From the NCBI GenBank assembly GCA_013397075.1, contig VWZS01000630.1, forward strand, positions 81,327-145,326: a DNA stretch of 64,000 nt. The letters are read 5' to 3'. Of the stretch, positions 36,741-48,800 are shown piece by piece; position 1 is the first letter of the stretch; each line of letters starts with the position of its first letter. The translations under genes and the position numbers were made by a program. The DNA is from Rhabdornis inornatus. Taxonomy: Eukaryota; Chordata; Aves; Passeriformes; Rhabdornithidae. The notes beneath the pieces are model-generated. The model ran no database searches. It saw nothing but the letters and a program-made list of their open reading frames with translations, and was not told where the DNA came from.

Positions 36741-38959
36741 CCCAGGGTGACTGTATTTAAAGACATACTCTAGAAGTGCTCCTGTTCATGAATGCCTGAT
36801 CCCAGGCACAACAGGCATTAGAGCTCAGGGATGAGCACTCCATCCCAAAATCAGGACTGATTTTGACACTCGTAATTTAAAAAGAAGGTTCAAATGTGAA
36901 ATTCAAAGTGAGAGAAAAAGATTCACCTTAAGATAAGGATAGAGCTATATCAACTGGAAAAGCAGTTTTTAATGCACAGGAGGTGAAGACTTTATTAATA
37001 TTTTGGTAAAGCATCAGAGCAAAATGGAACAGCTGAGAAAGAATAAAATTAAAATCACCCTCCTAATTAAGTTGCAATCAGAACACCTGGGAAGGGGATG
37101 TTTTGAAATGTTCAACCTGGATGAAATCCGAACACCCTTAGGGTATAGAATGAAACACATTACCCTCAATCAACACAATTTTTGATGACTGCAAGCCTGA
37201 AGTCGTATAGGGTTTTTTGCATAGGAAGTGGTTCCAAGTTAGTTAGATAACTATTATTCAGCAGTATATGAAACCATTGGGCCCGAGGAGTTCTGCAAAC
37301 AGGCTTGTCTCACTCCTGTCCACCATAAACATTTTAACTGTCCAGATTCTGATGCTGTGCATAAGTTCTTTATTTCATACTGATGTTGCACTGCCTTGTG
37401 CTGAGGAGGACTTCCAGGTAATTGGCAATCACTAAAATATTCCAGCCCAATGGTAAGCAGAGCATCCAAATCATTGCAATCTCCAAATCTCCATGGGGCT
37501 GCTGAGACTTGTTCTGGAGCAGGTAACAAATCACCTGATATGAAAATATTGCATGCCCAGTGGGTGCAGCACACAGAAAAGGATGTAACGTGGTTACCTG
37601 GTGATTCCTGCTCTGCTTTGCATTTGTTGTGGGCTTTTTCCCCACTCAGCATTGCTCACAGTCTTGCCTTTACTCATTTACATTCATTAGTGCTGTGGAG
37701 CGGGGAGAAAGGAGCCTTGGGTAATGGGCCCAGCATTCCTATTGCTCAAGTATAACAGAAATATACTTGAAATATACTTATACACGTAAATATGTCCTCT
37801 CTTTCCTACCCTCTGGAAAGTCTATCAACATTTAAAATCCCCAAGAGCTAAGTCACAATGCTTCAGAATTCTGTGTGGAACAATCCATATTTGATGGATC
37901 TGGGCAGAAGCTGCAGCCTTTCACACGAGTTCAGCGAGTAGAAGTTCACGAGGTCTCTCTTGCCACATCCACACTTCTATTCCCAGCCACCCCACATGGG
38001 CCCAACCCTGGATGATCCCAGTTATGGAGTCCAGGAGAGAGGGTAGAGGAATGTGTTTGCGGTGAAAGGAGCCATGGCAGCGGTTTGCATGGCAGCTCTG
38101 GCCCTTCCCACAGGACTCTATTCAAGAGGAAACACAGACGTTGCAGAGAGTCAGGTGTTCTTTCCCCAGGAAGAGCTGGACCCCTTACGGAGCTGCAGGC
38201 TCAGAAAAGCTCCCTGGAACAGCAGGGAATTGTGACTCCCACCAGCCCTGCCACCTGCTGCTGGCCTGGCACTAATGGCCTGTCCCAAGGCTGTGACAGC
38301 CTTTGTGATGGCTGGAACAAGTCACACGCAGGAACTGCCAATGCCTCAAAGAAGCACCAGCCCAAAATTAGCTAACCAGACAGAGCTCTGTGCTGGTGAC
38401 ATAAACCCTGCTATTTCTACCTAAACCTGGCCTCCAACTGGCCCTAGGTTGCTGGCAACTCTCTCCAAAACAATCCCTAGAAAAATGCCATCTGAAACAA
38501 AACCCCAAAGTAACACACACCACCAGAACACTGCAAAGCCCTCATTTACTTAATGAACTCCCTCCAAGCAGCACACAGAGAGGCAACCAGCACAGAGTTT
38601 CCACAACTGCTGTAAAAACCACTGAACCAGACAAGCTGAATGTTTTCTGTTGGGCTTGTATGATTTATCTTCTCTACACCGGGGGTCAGGATGAGAAATA
38701 AATCCCAAAGTATAGTCAGGACTGCCTCTGGATAAACAAAAAAATAGTGGAAGAGAGACATGTCAATATTAAACCAAATTTACAACTACTCCACAAAGAA
38801 ACACCATCAAAATTCATTATATAGGATGAGTTGTGTGAAGGACAATAATAACCATAAATTCACACACTTTACTTGTAAAATCAGTAAATAATCTAGACAT
38901 GAGTTAGTCCCTAACCTGGACACTTCAGTTCCTGGAACAAACACTCTTGAACACATTTC

Positions 38960-39026
38960 CTTGGGAATCATGGTTGGAGTTGATTGTCTCCAAGGTTTTT
39001 TCCAGCCTTAAGGATCCTGTGATCCC
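38960..39026 (+). mobile_element. CR1 LINE terminal fragment (sense)
   Basis: Only about 65 bases: 'tggttggagttgattgtctc' and 'tccagccttaaggatcctgt'. This corresponds to the last part of CR1. Short and diverged. Confidence 0.5.
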
Positions 39027-40234
39027 CAGCGCTGTTCTTTGCAAAGAGCTGTTTCTGCAGGCACGTGGGGCACCTGGCTGACTTCAGGTTCCCCAAGACA
39101 TCCAAATAGCAACCATAAACAGATGGTGTCCCTGAAGAAGGATGACTGACACAGCTCCAGCACCAAAAAGAGACATGGGATGTTTTTCCTGGCAGATATA
39201 AACTCTCTGGGCAGTGGGTCTGAGCTCTTACAGCTGCTGCAAGGCTTAACCATTTTCTATGTCTGTAATTTTGATTATTGTACATCTTCCCTAACTGCAC
39301 ATAGTGAGGCTTTATCTCCTGATAAGCATCTCCAGGGCACAGTTTACTTGGAGGCTGGATCTTAAGCCCAGTGAGCCAGCAATGTTTTTATGACATTGTA
39401 CAATTGGCCATCTTGAAAAGTACAAAAGCGTTTGACCAGTTTCCAGATCATCTGGAAATTACAGCCATATGTCTTGGCAAGACACAATATGATGTGATGT
39501 CTCCTTCTCAAAAATCTAATTTTACTTTGAATAAAGCAGGGATTTCTCCACTTTGTCTCTCCTGAGGTGTACATTGTCTTGATCTTGTTCTGACCTGAGT
39601 AGTTAACTCAGGGTATTTCTTCAAGTGCTTCCAATTCCCACTGGTACCTACAAATAATCTGAGTTTCTGGAGGCCTGTTATGGAAAAGGATCATGGGGCA
39701 CAATTTTAATCTGGTTGCTAAGTCCTTTTCCCTCACCAGTAATCAGCTCATTCAATATCATTTCATCCCTTTTATTTCTTAATTTCTTCCTATTTATTTT
39801 TAATTGTAAGGGTATGTTGGAAGTGTGGCAAAGTGACAAGCCATTGGAAAACAGTCCTGATTTAATTCTGGAAGTGAAGATGAGTAGAGAAGAGCCTTGG
39901 GAGTTTGGGTATGCTGCAGTGGGCAGAGCCTGCTCCAGGAGCCTCCCCACCCTGGCACAAGCCATAGCCATAATTTGTGTGGGCACCGTCCATCCCAAGG
40001 GCTGCCACGGGAGCCGTGTCATGGAACATTCCTCTGTGGCTGACACTAGATGATTCCTCCAGCCTCCAGCTGGGAAGAGCTAGTCAGTTTTAAGGAACTC
40101 AGTGTCTCAGTAAAAATATTTGAATCCCCTCTAGTCCCCAGGGAAGAGTTCAGGGGTACTTTGATGGCACCTTCCCTGTGGGCACCAAGGGAAGGGTCAT
40201 AACAAGGAGTTTCAGAGTGAAGCTTCCCTCTTCT

Positions 40235-40610
40235 CAAAGCACTGAATGTCACTGCTCTGGGGAGACCTTGGAGCCCCTTCCAGTGCCTAAAGGGGCTCCA
40301 GGAGAGCTGGAGGGAGACTTGGGACAAGGGATGGAGGGACAGGACACAGAGGATGGCTTCCCACTGTCAGAGGGCAGTGCCAGATGGGATATTGGGAAGG
40401 ATATTGAGGGTGGGGAGGCCCTGGCACAGGGTGCCCAGAGAAGCTGTGGCTGCCCCTGGATGCCTGGAAGTGTCTAAGGCCAGGCTGGATGGGGCTTGGA
40501 GCAACCTGGACTAGCGGAAGGTGTTCCTGCCGATGGCTGGCAGTGGAACTGGATGGGCTTTAAGATCCCATCCAACACAAACAGTCCTGGGATTTTGTGA
40601 TTCCATGAAA
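40235..40610 (+). mobile_element. CR1 LINE 3'-end remnant (sense, ~375 bp)
   Basis: It runs from 'ggagaccttggagccccttc' through 'agggatggagggacaggac', 'ggccctggcacagggtgccc', 'ggatggggcttggagcaacc' and 'gatgggctttaagatcccat' to the 3' terminus near 'gattttgtgattcc'. Confidence 0.88.
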
Positions 40611-43600
40611 CCATGAATTCACAGACAACCTTACAAAACCCTGCATAGCAGAGCTTACTGGGTGGAACAGCAAGTTTTGCACTGTTGTAAACCAACTTGG
40701 TAAATGCTCTTGTAGAAAAAACAATCTTATTTGTAGAAGTAATGTTTCCTTTCTTTAAACTGAATGAAAAATGGGGTTAATGAATAAAGCTAAATAAACT
40801 TAAGTAACCAAAGGCATGTTTTATGTAAGAAAGCATTACACTGGAACAATTTTCCACTCAGCAAAACCTACTTCAGTTTCCCTTATCCAGTTTAATGTCC
40901 ATGTGCTTAAAGGGATATTCCACATGATTGTATTTGCACAACAAAAGGCTGGATGACAGATTTCACTAAAAGTTAAGTAGGAAGTTGCTACAAGAAAATT
41001 CCAGCATCTGCATTGAGGAGGGAAGTGTTTGGAAATCTCTCTAAGGATGGATCTCTATGCAGGTTTCTCACAGAAAGAGCATTTCAATATACAATGCTTA
41101 CTAAACACGGCAGAGCGGAAGCAATTACCTTAATGCGAGTTGCAGCCAGTGACCAAAAGCAGATAAAATGTCAGCTTTTCTTTATGTAAGGCAGTTACAA
41201 AATCTCATGACGTATTTCCAAGCTCCCTGTGATCAAATGTCCACATCAGAAACACATGGAGACTGCGTGAGAAAAAACAGGGGCTCTGCAAATCCCAGGA
41301 TCACGTGAGCGGGGAAGTTCACGCCTTAACTTCGGTAACAATTGCCAATAACTATTGCCAATAAAGAAAATATCCTTTACTTCAGTCAAGAAACAACAAA
41401 AACTATTTTCCATTTTAACAGGTACAGCTTATATAGGAAAAAAAAATCCCATAGATGAGTGTATCCAAGCCATGTCTCTGAAAAATTATTTGCAGTTTTA
41501 AAACATCTGCAAGTCTACCACAGCGTGGGGCTGCCAGAAACCCTATGTTTATCTAATAGCTCATGTTTATGGCCTTCCCCATCACCACAAAAAGGAATTT
41601 GAAGAGTTTTCAGTCAGCCCCTGCCTCAAACTATCATATAGGATAAAAATGTTGTGCTTCATCCTCCATTCATCTACACTCCTTGGAAAAAGGTCGTCCT
41701 AGAGAGCTTTGAGCTGAGTTTAAGTCATTTAGGGCTTGTTTGTCAGGAACTAGTCAGGCAGGTACTCACAACCAAGAGTGCCAATGAGGAAAGGAATCAT
41801 TTAATCCACTTCATCTGAACAAACAAAACACAGTTCTGAAAGCCATTTCTGTAGGGGCTTCATTCATTCCCTTTCATTTAAAATTATGGGGATTCAGTTT
41901 CTGGGCACCTCTCAAGGAAAAGCTCAGCCTTGCTTCGGATCGGGTGGAGATCCACATTTAAGCTGAGCAAAATGGAGTAATTCTTGTGTTCTTTTCCTCT
42001 CTGGTTTGCCAACAAATTGATGTGTATCATGTTCCAAGCAGTCTGCAGATGCCCTGTAGTCATGATATCATACAGGTATCTGGCAAAGAATTTGCAAAGC
42101 AAACAAGCCTGGGAGAAACCTGGGCACCACGCAGCACTGTACAGGTGTCTCATTTCACATCTCATCTCTGCAGGTAAATCTGATGTAAAGTCACTCTTCT
42201 CACCTGTTTCATTACAGCCTCTGACTTATAACTAGGTCTGTCAAGAATGCCAGGGAATTAAAACAAGAACTCAGAGACATTATTACAAACAGAGGCTTGG
42301 AAAGGTTTTGTTGAGCAGAGCTTACTCTATGCAGATGTTAATGATAAAATCTATCATATTGGAAAGCATTCCTCAAAACTCTTACTGGCTTGCAAATAAA
42401 ACACAAGCTGTGGATTTATGTTTTCCAGCAGCTGAAGTCCAAAGGAAAGCTGCTCTAAAAAGGAAAATAAAAGAGGGGACTCAAACTTCCTCAGGTCTTG
42501 CCTAAGTCAGATGTAGATTTTTGTGCCACCCACCTATTTTTTTGCATATTTTAAAAAATATAATTCCAGGAGTAAAAACAACCCCAACTGAAATTGATTT
42601 GGATAACAAGGTATGCTCCATTTCCCTGCACAATGACTGATGTCCACAGGTACCCCTCCTGAGGTGAGCTCCCAGCTCACCCTCCTGCTCCTGGTCCCCC
42701 TAGAACAGGTGTGTGCCAGCATCCCATGCACAAACATTCCTTGCCAATCACTGTCCATGGGATTTCTCCTGAGGGCAAGGCAATCCAGCTCCCAGCTCTC
42801 ACACCCTCTATATTCATACGTAGTTTTGCCTGTAATTGATCTGTGTTCCGAACAATTCCAAAATTGCGGTAGCCTAGAAATCCCATAAACGAGGTACCTT
42901 TTTATTGCAATTTTCCTGGGGAAAATAAGCAAATCTCCCTTGTCTCCAAACCAGGTAAGGAGTACTTTTGTTTTCCAGCACAACCCAGGGTGTCAGTGAA
43001 ACTGGGACCCAAGTGATCAGTGCTCTGTGAGCACACAGCAGGAAGAGACAGAGAAGTAGAGCCCAGTTGCCCAGCCAGGTGATTCAATGAAAGCACAAAG
43101 CAATTTCATAACCAAACCCTTCTGCTAAGAGAGTTCTAATACTGCAAAAGGCACAAAATAGGAGCTTGAAGACACCAACCTCCCCCAAAGGTCCTTCAGT
43201 TCTCAATAACATTTTTGGAACATCCAGGATTGTTATCGTATCTGTGTCTGATCAGCCTCAGAGTGTGCTTGCTTTGGGAGCAACATATCCAAACTGACAG
43301 CAACTTCAGATTGAGCTCCTTCTGCCATAAAGGAGTAGGAAAAAGGCACAGAGCAAATAAACTACTGCAGGAAACTACTGCACTATAAAACATAAGATTG
43401 CCACAGTCACAAAGGAAGAGAAAATACTTCAAACACATAAAAAAGGCTCAAGGATAAATTCAGTGTTAATTCAGCTGGGTTCAGCTGACCCATTGCAAAA
43501 TGGAGCAGCACCAATGCTGAGAGACAATGTTTTCCCTGCTGCCACTCCATCTCCTCTCTTTTTGGTGTCATTACTGAAGCATGTCAGTCCTTACAGGTCA

Positions 43601-45450
43601 CTGCATCCTCTGTCCTGAACCCTTGCCTTAGAAAGGTGTGAATCTATGCACTTAAACCAAAAGCAGAAACAGGAACAGCTTCAGGGAATTGCGTCTTACA
43701 GAAACGTCAGCGAATGCAAAAAGGCTAAGGTTGACGAAGGTTCTCTGTTCCACAGGCTGCTCTCACCTGGACCAAAAGGTACTTCAAGTAACAGAAAGAA
43801 AAATAACACTAATTCTTAGCAAAGAGGGCTTATGTGCTAAAAACAAAAAGAGCACTTAGTTGATGCATAAAATGTCCACCTGGTGGTGAATCCTGCCACA
43901 GCAAACTTCCATTTCTAAAAAAAATTCCCTTTCCAACATATAACCAGTTCTTCACCTGAGCTAATCCCAAAGCAACAAGTGGGGAAGGGCAGCCTTCAGA
44001 GAAGCAGCACTATTGTATCTCCCTGATTTTTCATTGATTTTGGAATGCTGAAGAATCCCTTCAATTCTACTGTGGGAGACAGTCACACAAGTGACCTTCC
44101 CCAGCCAAAATCAGACTGGAGAGAGGTCACGTCACACTGAATGCAGCATTGGGTGGAAGGTGGGGGACATTGTCTGGTTTTCCAGGTGCAGAAGTACTGC
44201 TTCCCAAGGGGAAACATTCTCTCCAAAGCCTGGAGTTCTGCCCTGTTTCTTGGTTTACATATTGATTAATTACCATAATCGAAAACTTTAAGCATCATCA
44301 GTTATCTGTATCTCCAGAGTCCTCTAAATCATAGCACACTTACCTTTCTACTATCATTTTTGAGGCAATTGGCTGCACACCATTACTTCAGTTTTCCCCT
44401 AATGTTGCTAGAAACATTTTCCTATGCACATTATTTAAACACAATGTCTCGCCTGCTGTTTGCAGTAAAGTCTTATCATGTGATGGCATCCACAAAAGGT
44501 TTATGAGATGGAACAAAATCAGTGGGAGATGGACATATGAAATGTATGAAAATGTGTGTAAACTCTGGCGCTGTGCATGCCATAGCCTGATCCACTGAAT
44601 AACCAGCATTCCATAACTAACTGATTTGGCTTATGCAAGGACAAAATATCACCTTTTTTACATTTGACAAGACTGAGCAAGATGTGGCTGTGGACACAGG
44701 TTCCAGTGGCCGCCGGTTCAGCTGGGCTGACTGACATCCTCTGCTAAAGTGTACGACCCAGCCTGTGGTTTCCACATGCAAATGTATAAAGAAATATTAT
44801 CTGCCTTCTCTTGATTATGCAGCTTTTCATGTACCAGTCCTAAAATATCCAGAAGACCCACTGATGTACACAAATTACTCACTGACCACAATATACTTTG
44901 GGGCCAAAAATAAGATTATGTTTAAATCAGCCTGAATCCACTTTCTGCCAAGTCACGGATTTGTAATTCAAACACCATCAGCATCACAAGCTATCTTTGT
45001 TGAAGCCACTACGGGTGTTTGGTGTTTAATGCTGGCCTCGCGGGCGAAAGTGCAGCTCCACGCTACGGGGTTGCACAACCACATGACATCCTCCTGCTTT
45101 CATTGCTGTTCCTCACGCAACAGGGACTCAAAAATAGTAGTAAAGCTACTGATTAATAAAAAATAATCTATGACGAAAAGATAAAGTATTCTCAAATAAA
45201 CGAGGAAAAATTTGTTTACAGTGCAATTGGGGGGAGGGGGGAGGCTGAATTTAAAGGAAAAGTGATGGGGAAAAGCCACTGTTTGTTCAAAAAATGCCTA
45301 ATAACAGGATTTGGTTTTGTCAGACACACTAAGTTCCCTAAAACTACACTAAAACTAAATTCCCTCCAGCATACCTTCCTTCCCGCTGTGGGTGGCGCTT
45401 GGCAGCACGGGTGCTCCGCAGCCTCCAGGTGATCACAGCCCTCCGATCTC

Positions 45451-45459
45451 GTGCGTAAT
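45451..45459 (+). promoter_or_regulatory. C/EBP-like site in the PTGS2 upstream region
   Basis: GTGCGTAAT differs slightly from the C/EBP consensus RTTGCGYAAY. C/EBP sites are established elements of vertebrate COX-2 promoters. This one lies about 250 bases upstream of the inferred start, and the match alone is modest. Confidence 0.3.
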
Positions 45460-45616
45460 GAATTAGAACAATAGAAAGCCGTCAGTCAGCGGGCGGCCGA
45501 GCGGGCGGAGCTCGGCGCGACACAGCGCCAGCCCCTGCAGTCCCCTCAGCCAGTGACAGCCTGCCCCCTCACACCTGCCTCGAGCCGGACCAGGCCGGGG
45601 GGGGGGCTCGGCGGGA

Positions 45617-45628
45617 GAGAAATTCCCC
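45617..45628 (-). promoter_or_regulatory. NF-kappa-B-like site, PTGS2 promoter
   Basis: The minus strand reads GGGGAATTTCTC, which contains GGGAATTTCT, one base from the kappa-B consensus GGGRNWYYCC. NF-kappa-B induction of COX-2 is well established in mammals. The site is about 60 bases upstream of the TATA box. Confidence 0.45.
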
Positions 45629-45651
45629 GCTGGCGGCATGCTTACGTCTGG

Positions 45652-45658
45652 TGAGTCA
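45652..45658 (+). promoter_or_regulatory. AP-1 consensus site, PTGS2 promoter
   Basis: TGAGTCA is an exact AP-1 (Fos/Jun) consensus, 22 bases upstream of the TATA-like box. It suits an immediate-early gene induced by growth factors and stress. Confidence 0.6.
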
Positions 45659-45667
45659 CAGAGTGCT

Positions 45668-45675
45668 CTCGTCAC
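45668..45675 (+). promoter_or_regulatory. CRE-like site, PTGS2 promoter
   Basis: CTCGTCAC lies 5 bases before the TATA-like box. Mammalian COX-2 has a conserved CRE (CGTCA core) just upstream of its TATA box that is essential for induction. The CGTCA core is present here. Confidence 0.55.
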
Positions 45676-45678
45676 GGC

Positions 45679-45686
45679 CATAAATA
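45679..45686 (+). promoter_or_regulatory. PTGS2: TATA-like box of PTGS2
   Basis: CATAAATA is the only TATA-type sequence close upstream of the start codon. Transcription would begin about 25-30 bases downstream, near 45710, giving a 5' UTR of about 50 bases. This would be shorter than the mammalian one. Confidence 0.6.
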
Positions 45687-45735
45687 CGGGATGTACCCTA
45701 GGCACCGGCACTTGGAGCTGCCGAGCGAGCCCCGC

Positions 45736-45760
45736 CAGCCCAGCCCAGCCCAGCCCAGCC
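45736..45760 (+). repeat. (CAGCC)5 array abutting the PTGS2 start codon
   Basis: Five perfect CAGCC units occupy the 25 bases immediately before the ATG at 45761. The last unit supplies the Kozak context (agcc-ATG-c; the base at -3 is G). The array lies in the 5' UTR. Confidence 0.95.
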
Positions 45761-45815
45761 ATGCCGCTGCTGCCCCTGGCCCTGCTGGCCGCGCTGTTGG
45801 CCGCCGGCCGCGCCG
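45761..45815 (+). CDS. PTGS2: PTGS2 exon 1: signal peptide
   Basis: Encodes residues 1-18 and the first base of codon 19. The peptide is leucine/alanine-rich (MPLLPLALLAALLAAGRA), a clear ER signal sequence. The donor GTGAGT follows at 45816. The start is fixed because this is the only ATG in frame before the conserved ANPCC motif, and it lies about 50 bases after the inferred start site. Confidence 0.97.
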
Positions 45816-48800
45816 GTGAGTCCGCCTCGCGCCCCGGATTAACTCACGCTTTGCCTTTCTGCTTTTCGTGCTCCTCGCTCTCTTGCCGTTTCTCTGCTGT
45901 ATATGGGTGCCAGGTCCCCGCTGGCACTGTGAGGGATGATCTCCCCTTCTGAGGGGAGCTATTTCTGACAGCAGACAAGAGGCGAATTCCAGCGCTTTTA
46001 AAAGCTGCTCCCTGGTAGCTCGGAGGTTACCGTGGATGAATCGTCGCTGTGATGCCTCTTCTGATCAGCGTTAAACTCCAGGGCATTCTCGTTCGCTGTA
46101 TAAAGCCCTGGGAAGGTGGGAGCATATGGCAGAGATGCTAACCCGAGCTCTGGTTCCCCCGCAGCCAACCCTTGCTGCTCGAACCCCTGCCAGAACAGAG
46201 GCGTCTGCATGACCGCTGGGCCGGATCGCTACGAGTGTGACTGCACCAGGACTGGCTACTACGGGCAGAACTGCACCACACGTGAGTATCCGACACGCCT
46301 CTCCGTGGAAATGAAGCGCATAATCCAATTCCACCATCGCAGGTTATCGTCCATAAGCTAATTAATAATAACCTTCCTATTGTTGCTCACAGCGGAATTC
46401 TTCACGTGGCTGAGGCTAGCACTGAAACCATCACCAAACACTGTCCACTACATCCTCACCCACTTCCAAGGAGCCTGGAATATCATCAACAACATTCCCT
46501 TCTTACGGGATGCTATTATGAGATATGTACTAACGTGTAAGTGTGAATTGTCTCTTCCAGTCCCCTTAAAGCTTACTCCAGAATATTGCACTGAATTGAT
46601 CTGTCTACAAACCAAGCAGCCTAAATTGCACTGGAGTTAAAACACCAAAATTTAAGTCTTCTGCATGATGCAGGCTTGTATGAAACATGCTGAAGTGCAG
46701 CTTGATTCTGCTTTCTGCAAGAGTCCGGGATTTTGCTGACATGAACTTGGCACCCCATTGCTTGTGTTAATAGTGAGATCCATCTGATCAGCCAAGATCC
46801 AGTACTGTTACTCAGTAACTGTAATCGTATTTAACATCAGTAATTGATATATGTGGAATTTACAACTGCTACCAAATATATGCAAAAGTTCTGGCTTTGT
46901 GGTTTACTTTTTTGAGACTAAAATGTACAGTTAAAAATGACCAAATACTTATTTGTCTTTCAGCAAGATCACACTTGATTGACAGCCCACCAACTTACAA
47001 TAGTGACTACAGTTACAAAAGCTGGGAAGCTTATTCCAATCTTTCCTACTACACAAGAAGCCTTCCACCAGTAGGACTTGACTGCCCAACACCTATGGGT
47101 GTTAAAGGTGAGGAATAAACCAGACACATAGTGATTTCTTGGTCTTTTCTAAGAGGAAAAAATAAATAGTAGTTCCTATGAGACCTGCTTGTCTCTAGCC
47201 TTTTTTCAGGGTAGTTGACTTTAGGAATAACTATGTTTTGGATATACTGTTTAAAGATCTAAAATATATTATTCTGTTTCTTGTTACTGAGTTGTATACT
47301 AAAAGCAGGGAATTTAGAAATTTCTAATAAAATCAAGAAAGTGAGCATAGAAAAGTAGGTAATTCCTCTTGTTTGTATGCTGCTGTCATCATATTCCACT
47401 GAAAGTCTTAAGCCTTTTTGTTAGGAATAAACTTCAGTATTGCATGAAGGGTTGTCTTGAGTATCTCACTGTCTGTTTCTCCCTCAGGTAAGAAAGAGCT
47501 TCCAGATTCAAAGTTGATCGTGGAGAAGTTTTTGCTGAGGAGAAAGTTTATTCCTGACCCGCAAGGCACAAATGTAATGTTCACGTTCTTTGCCCAGCAC
47601 TTCACCCACCAGTTCTTCAAGACGGACCACAAGCGGGGCCCTGCCTTCACCAGAGCACTCGGCCACGGGGTACGGTCACAGCTGGGGACACGGCTCATGC
47701 TCCTCCCGAGCTCCTAAGTGGCTGGAATGGCCGGAATGGCATCTTGGGGGTTGCCAGGGGACACAAACACCTGTGCACACAATCCCATGGGATTACCCCT
47801 TCTGTAACTAAATTCCAGGGTTTGGCAATGTCTCTTCCCAGGTCAGAGCTGTGTGCTCTGCACAAGTGGTTCTGTTTAAAATACCTGCCCAGTGATCTCT
47901 TACTGTTCCCAAAAATCTGCTTTCACCTAAAGCATGTTAGATGTAGTGAGTATCCAAAACTTCTCTGGACTCCATCAGTTTCAAAGAGCTGTATCCAGTA
48001 CTTAAGTATTGCTTATATACTGCAAATAGCCTTAGTTTAAAAAGAAACTTCAAAAGCAGACTTGGATTTAAGATCTTTACCTACAAGATAGGCATCCTTT
48101 GGACAAAGAGTTCTTCGCTATAAGTGTCACTCCTATGTCCAAATGAAAGCTGTAAATTGTGTGTGTATATATAGAAAGCTGTCTGCATAATAAAAAGTTG
48201 CAGACACTTTAAACAGAGACCTTTTAAATTGCCAATGTAACAACCTCCTCTTATGCAGAGATGGCACCAGTTGCCAGGAAATAATTTGGCTTCATCTTAA
48301 ATATTGGTGCATGATACTTATAAGGTAGCAGTAATATAATTAATCTAGGGGGTGAACTCCTATTGGTGTTCATAGAAGTGGGACTTATCCTAAAATAGCA
48401 AAAAATGCGGGTTGGCTTCATGTCCCAAATGCTTTTATTTTATAGGTTGACTTGAACCACATTTATGGAGAGACTCTAGAGAGACAACTTAAACTGAGGC
48501 TTCGAAAGGATGGAAAGCTAAAATACCAGGTATGTCTTAGCTCAGAATTCCTACCTTCTTACTGAATGGCATAGATTTCTTAAATTAGTGCTGTGTGAAT
48601 GGTGTAGGTGATCTAAAGTGTGTGAGTCAGAGCTGAGAGTCGACAACTTAACCAAAGTATTGTAGCTCACAACTCCTGATGTTTCCCTCTTGCACAGATG
48701 ATTGATGGAGAAATGTACCCGCCGACAGTGCAGGACACGCAGGCAGAGATGCTGTACCCACCCCATGTGCCTGAGCACCTGCAGTTCTCCGTGGGGCAGG

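Larger units (their letters stand above)
20851..45450. other. Spacer between the two divergent promoters
   Basis: About 24.6 kb with no supportable protein-coding exon on either strand. It contains CR1 tails, an LTR-like element, a hairpin and a hexanucleotide array, each listed separately. Distal elements controlling PTGS2 and PLA2G4A are expected here but cannot be recognised without cross-species comparison. Confidence 0.7.

Noticed and set aside
36521..36766. Open frames encoding GY, MD or IS dipeptide repeats
   Set aside because: They are translations of the TGGATA microsatellite with no support for a gene.
45463..45762. Minus-strand frame over the PTGS2 promoter, a possible PACER-like antisense transcript
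   Set aside because: The human locus has an antisense non-coding RNA here, but nothing in this sequence (no splice sites or clear promoter) supports one, and the frame is GC-rich chance.
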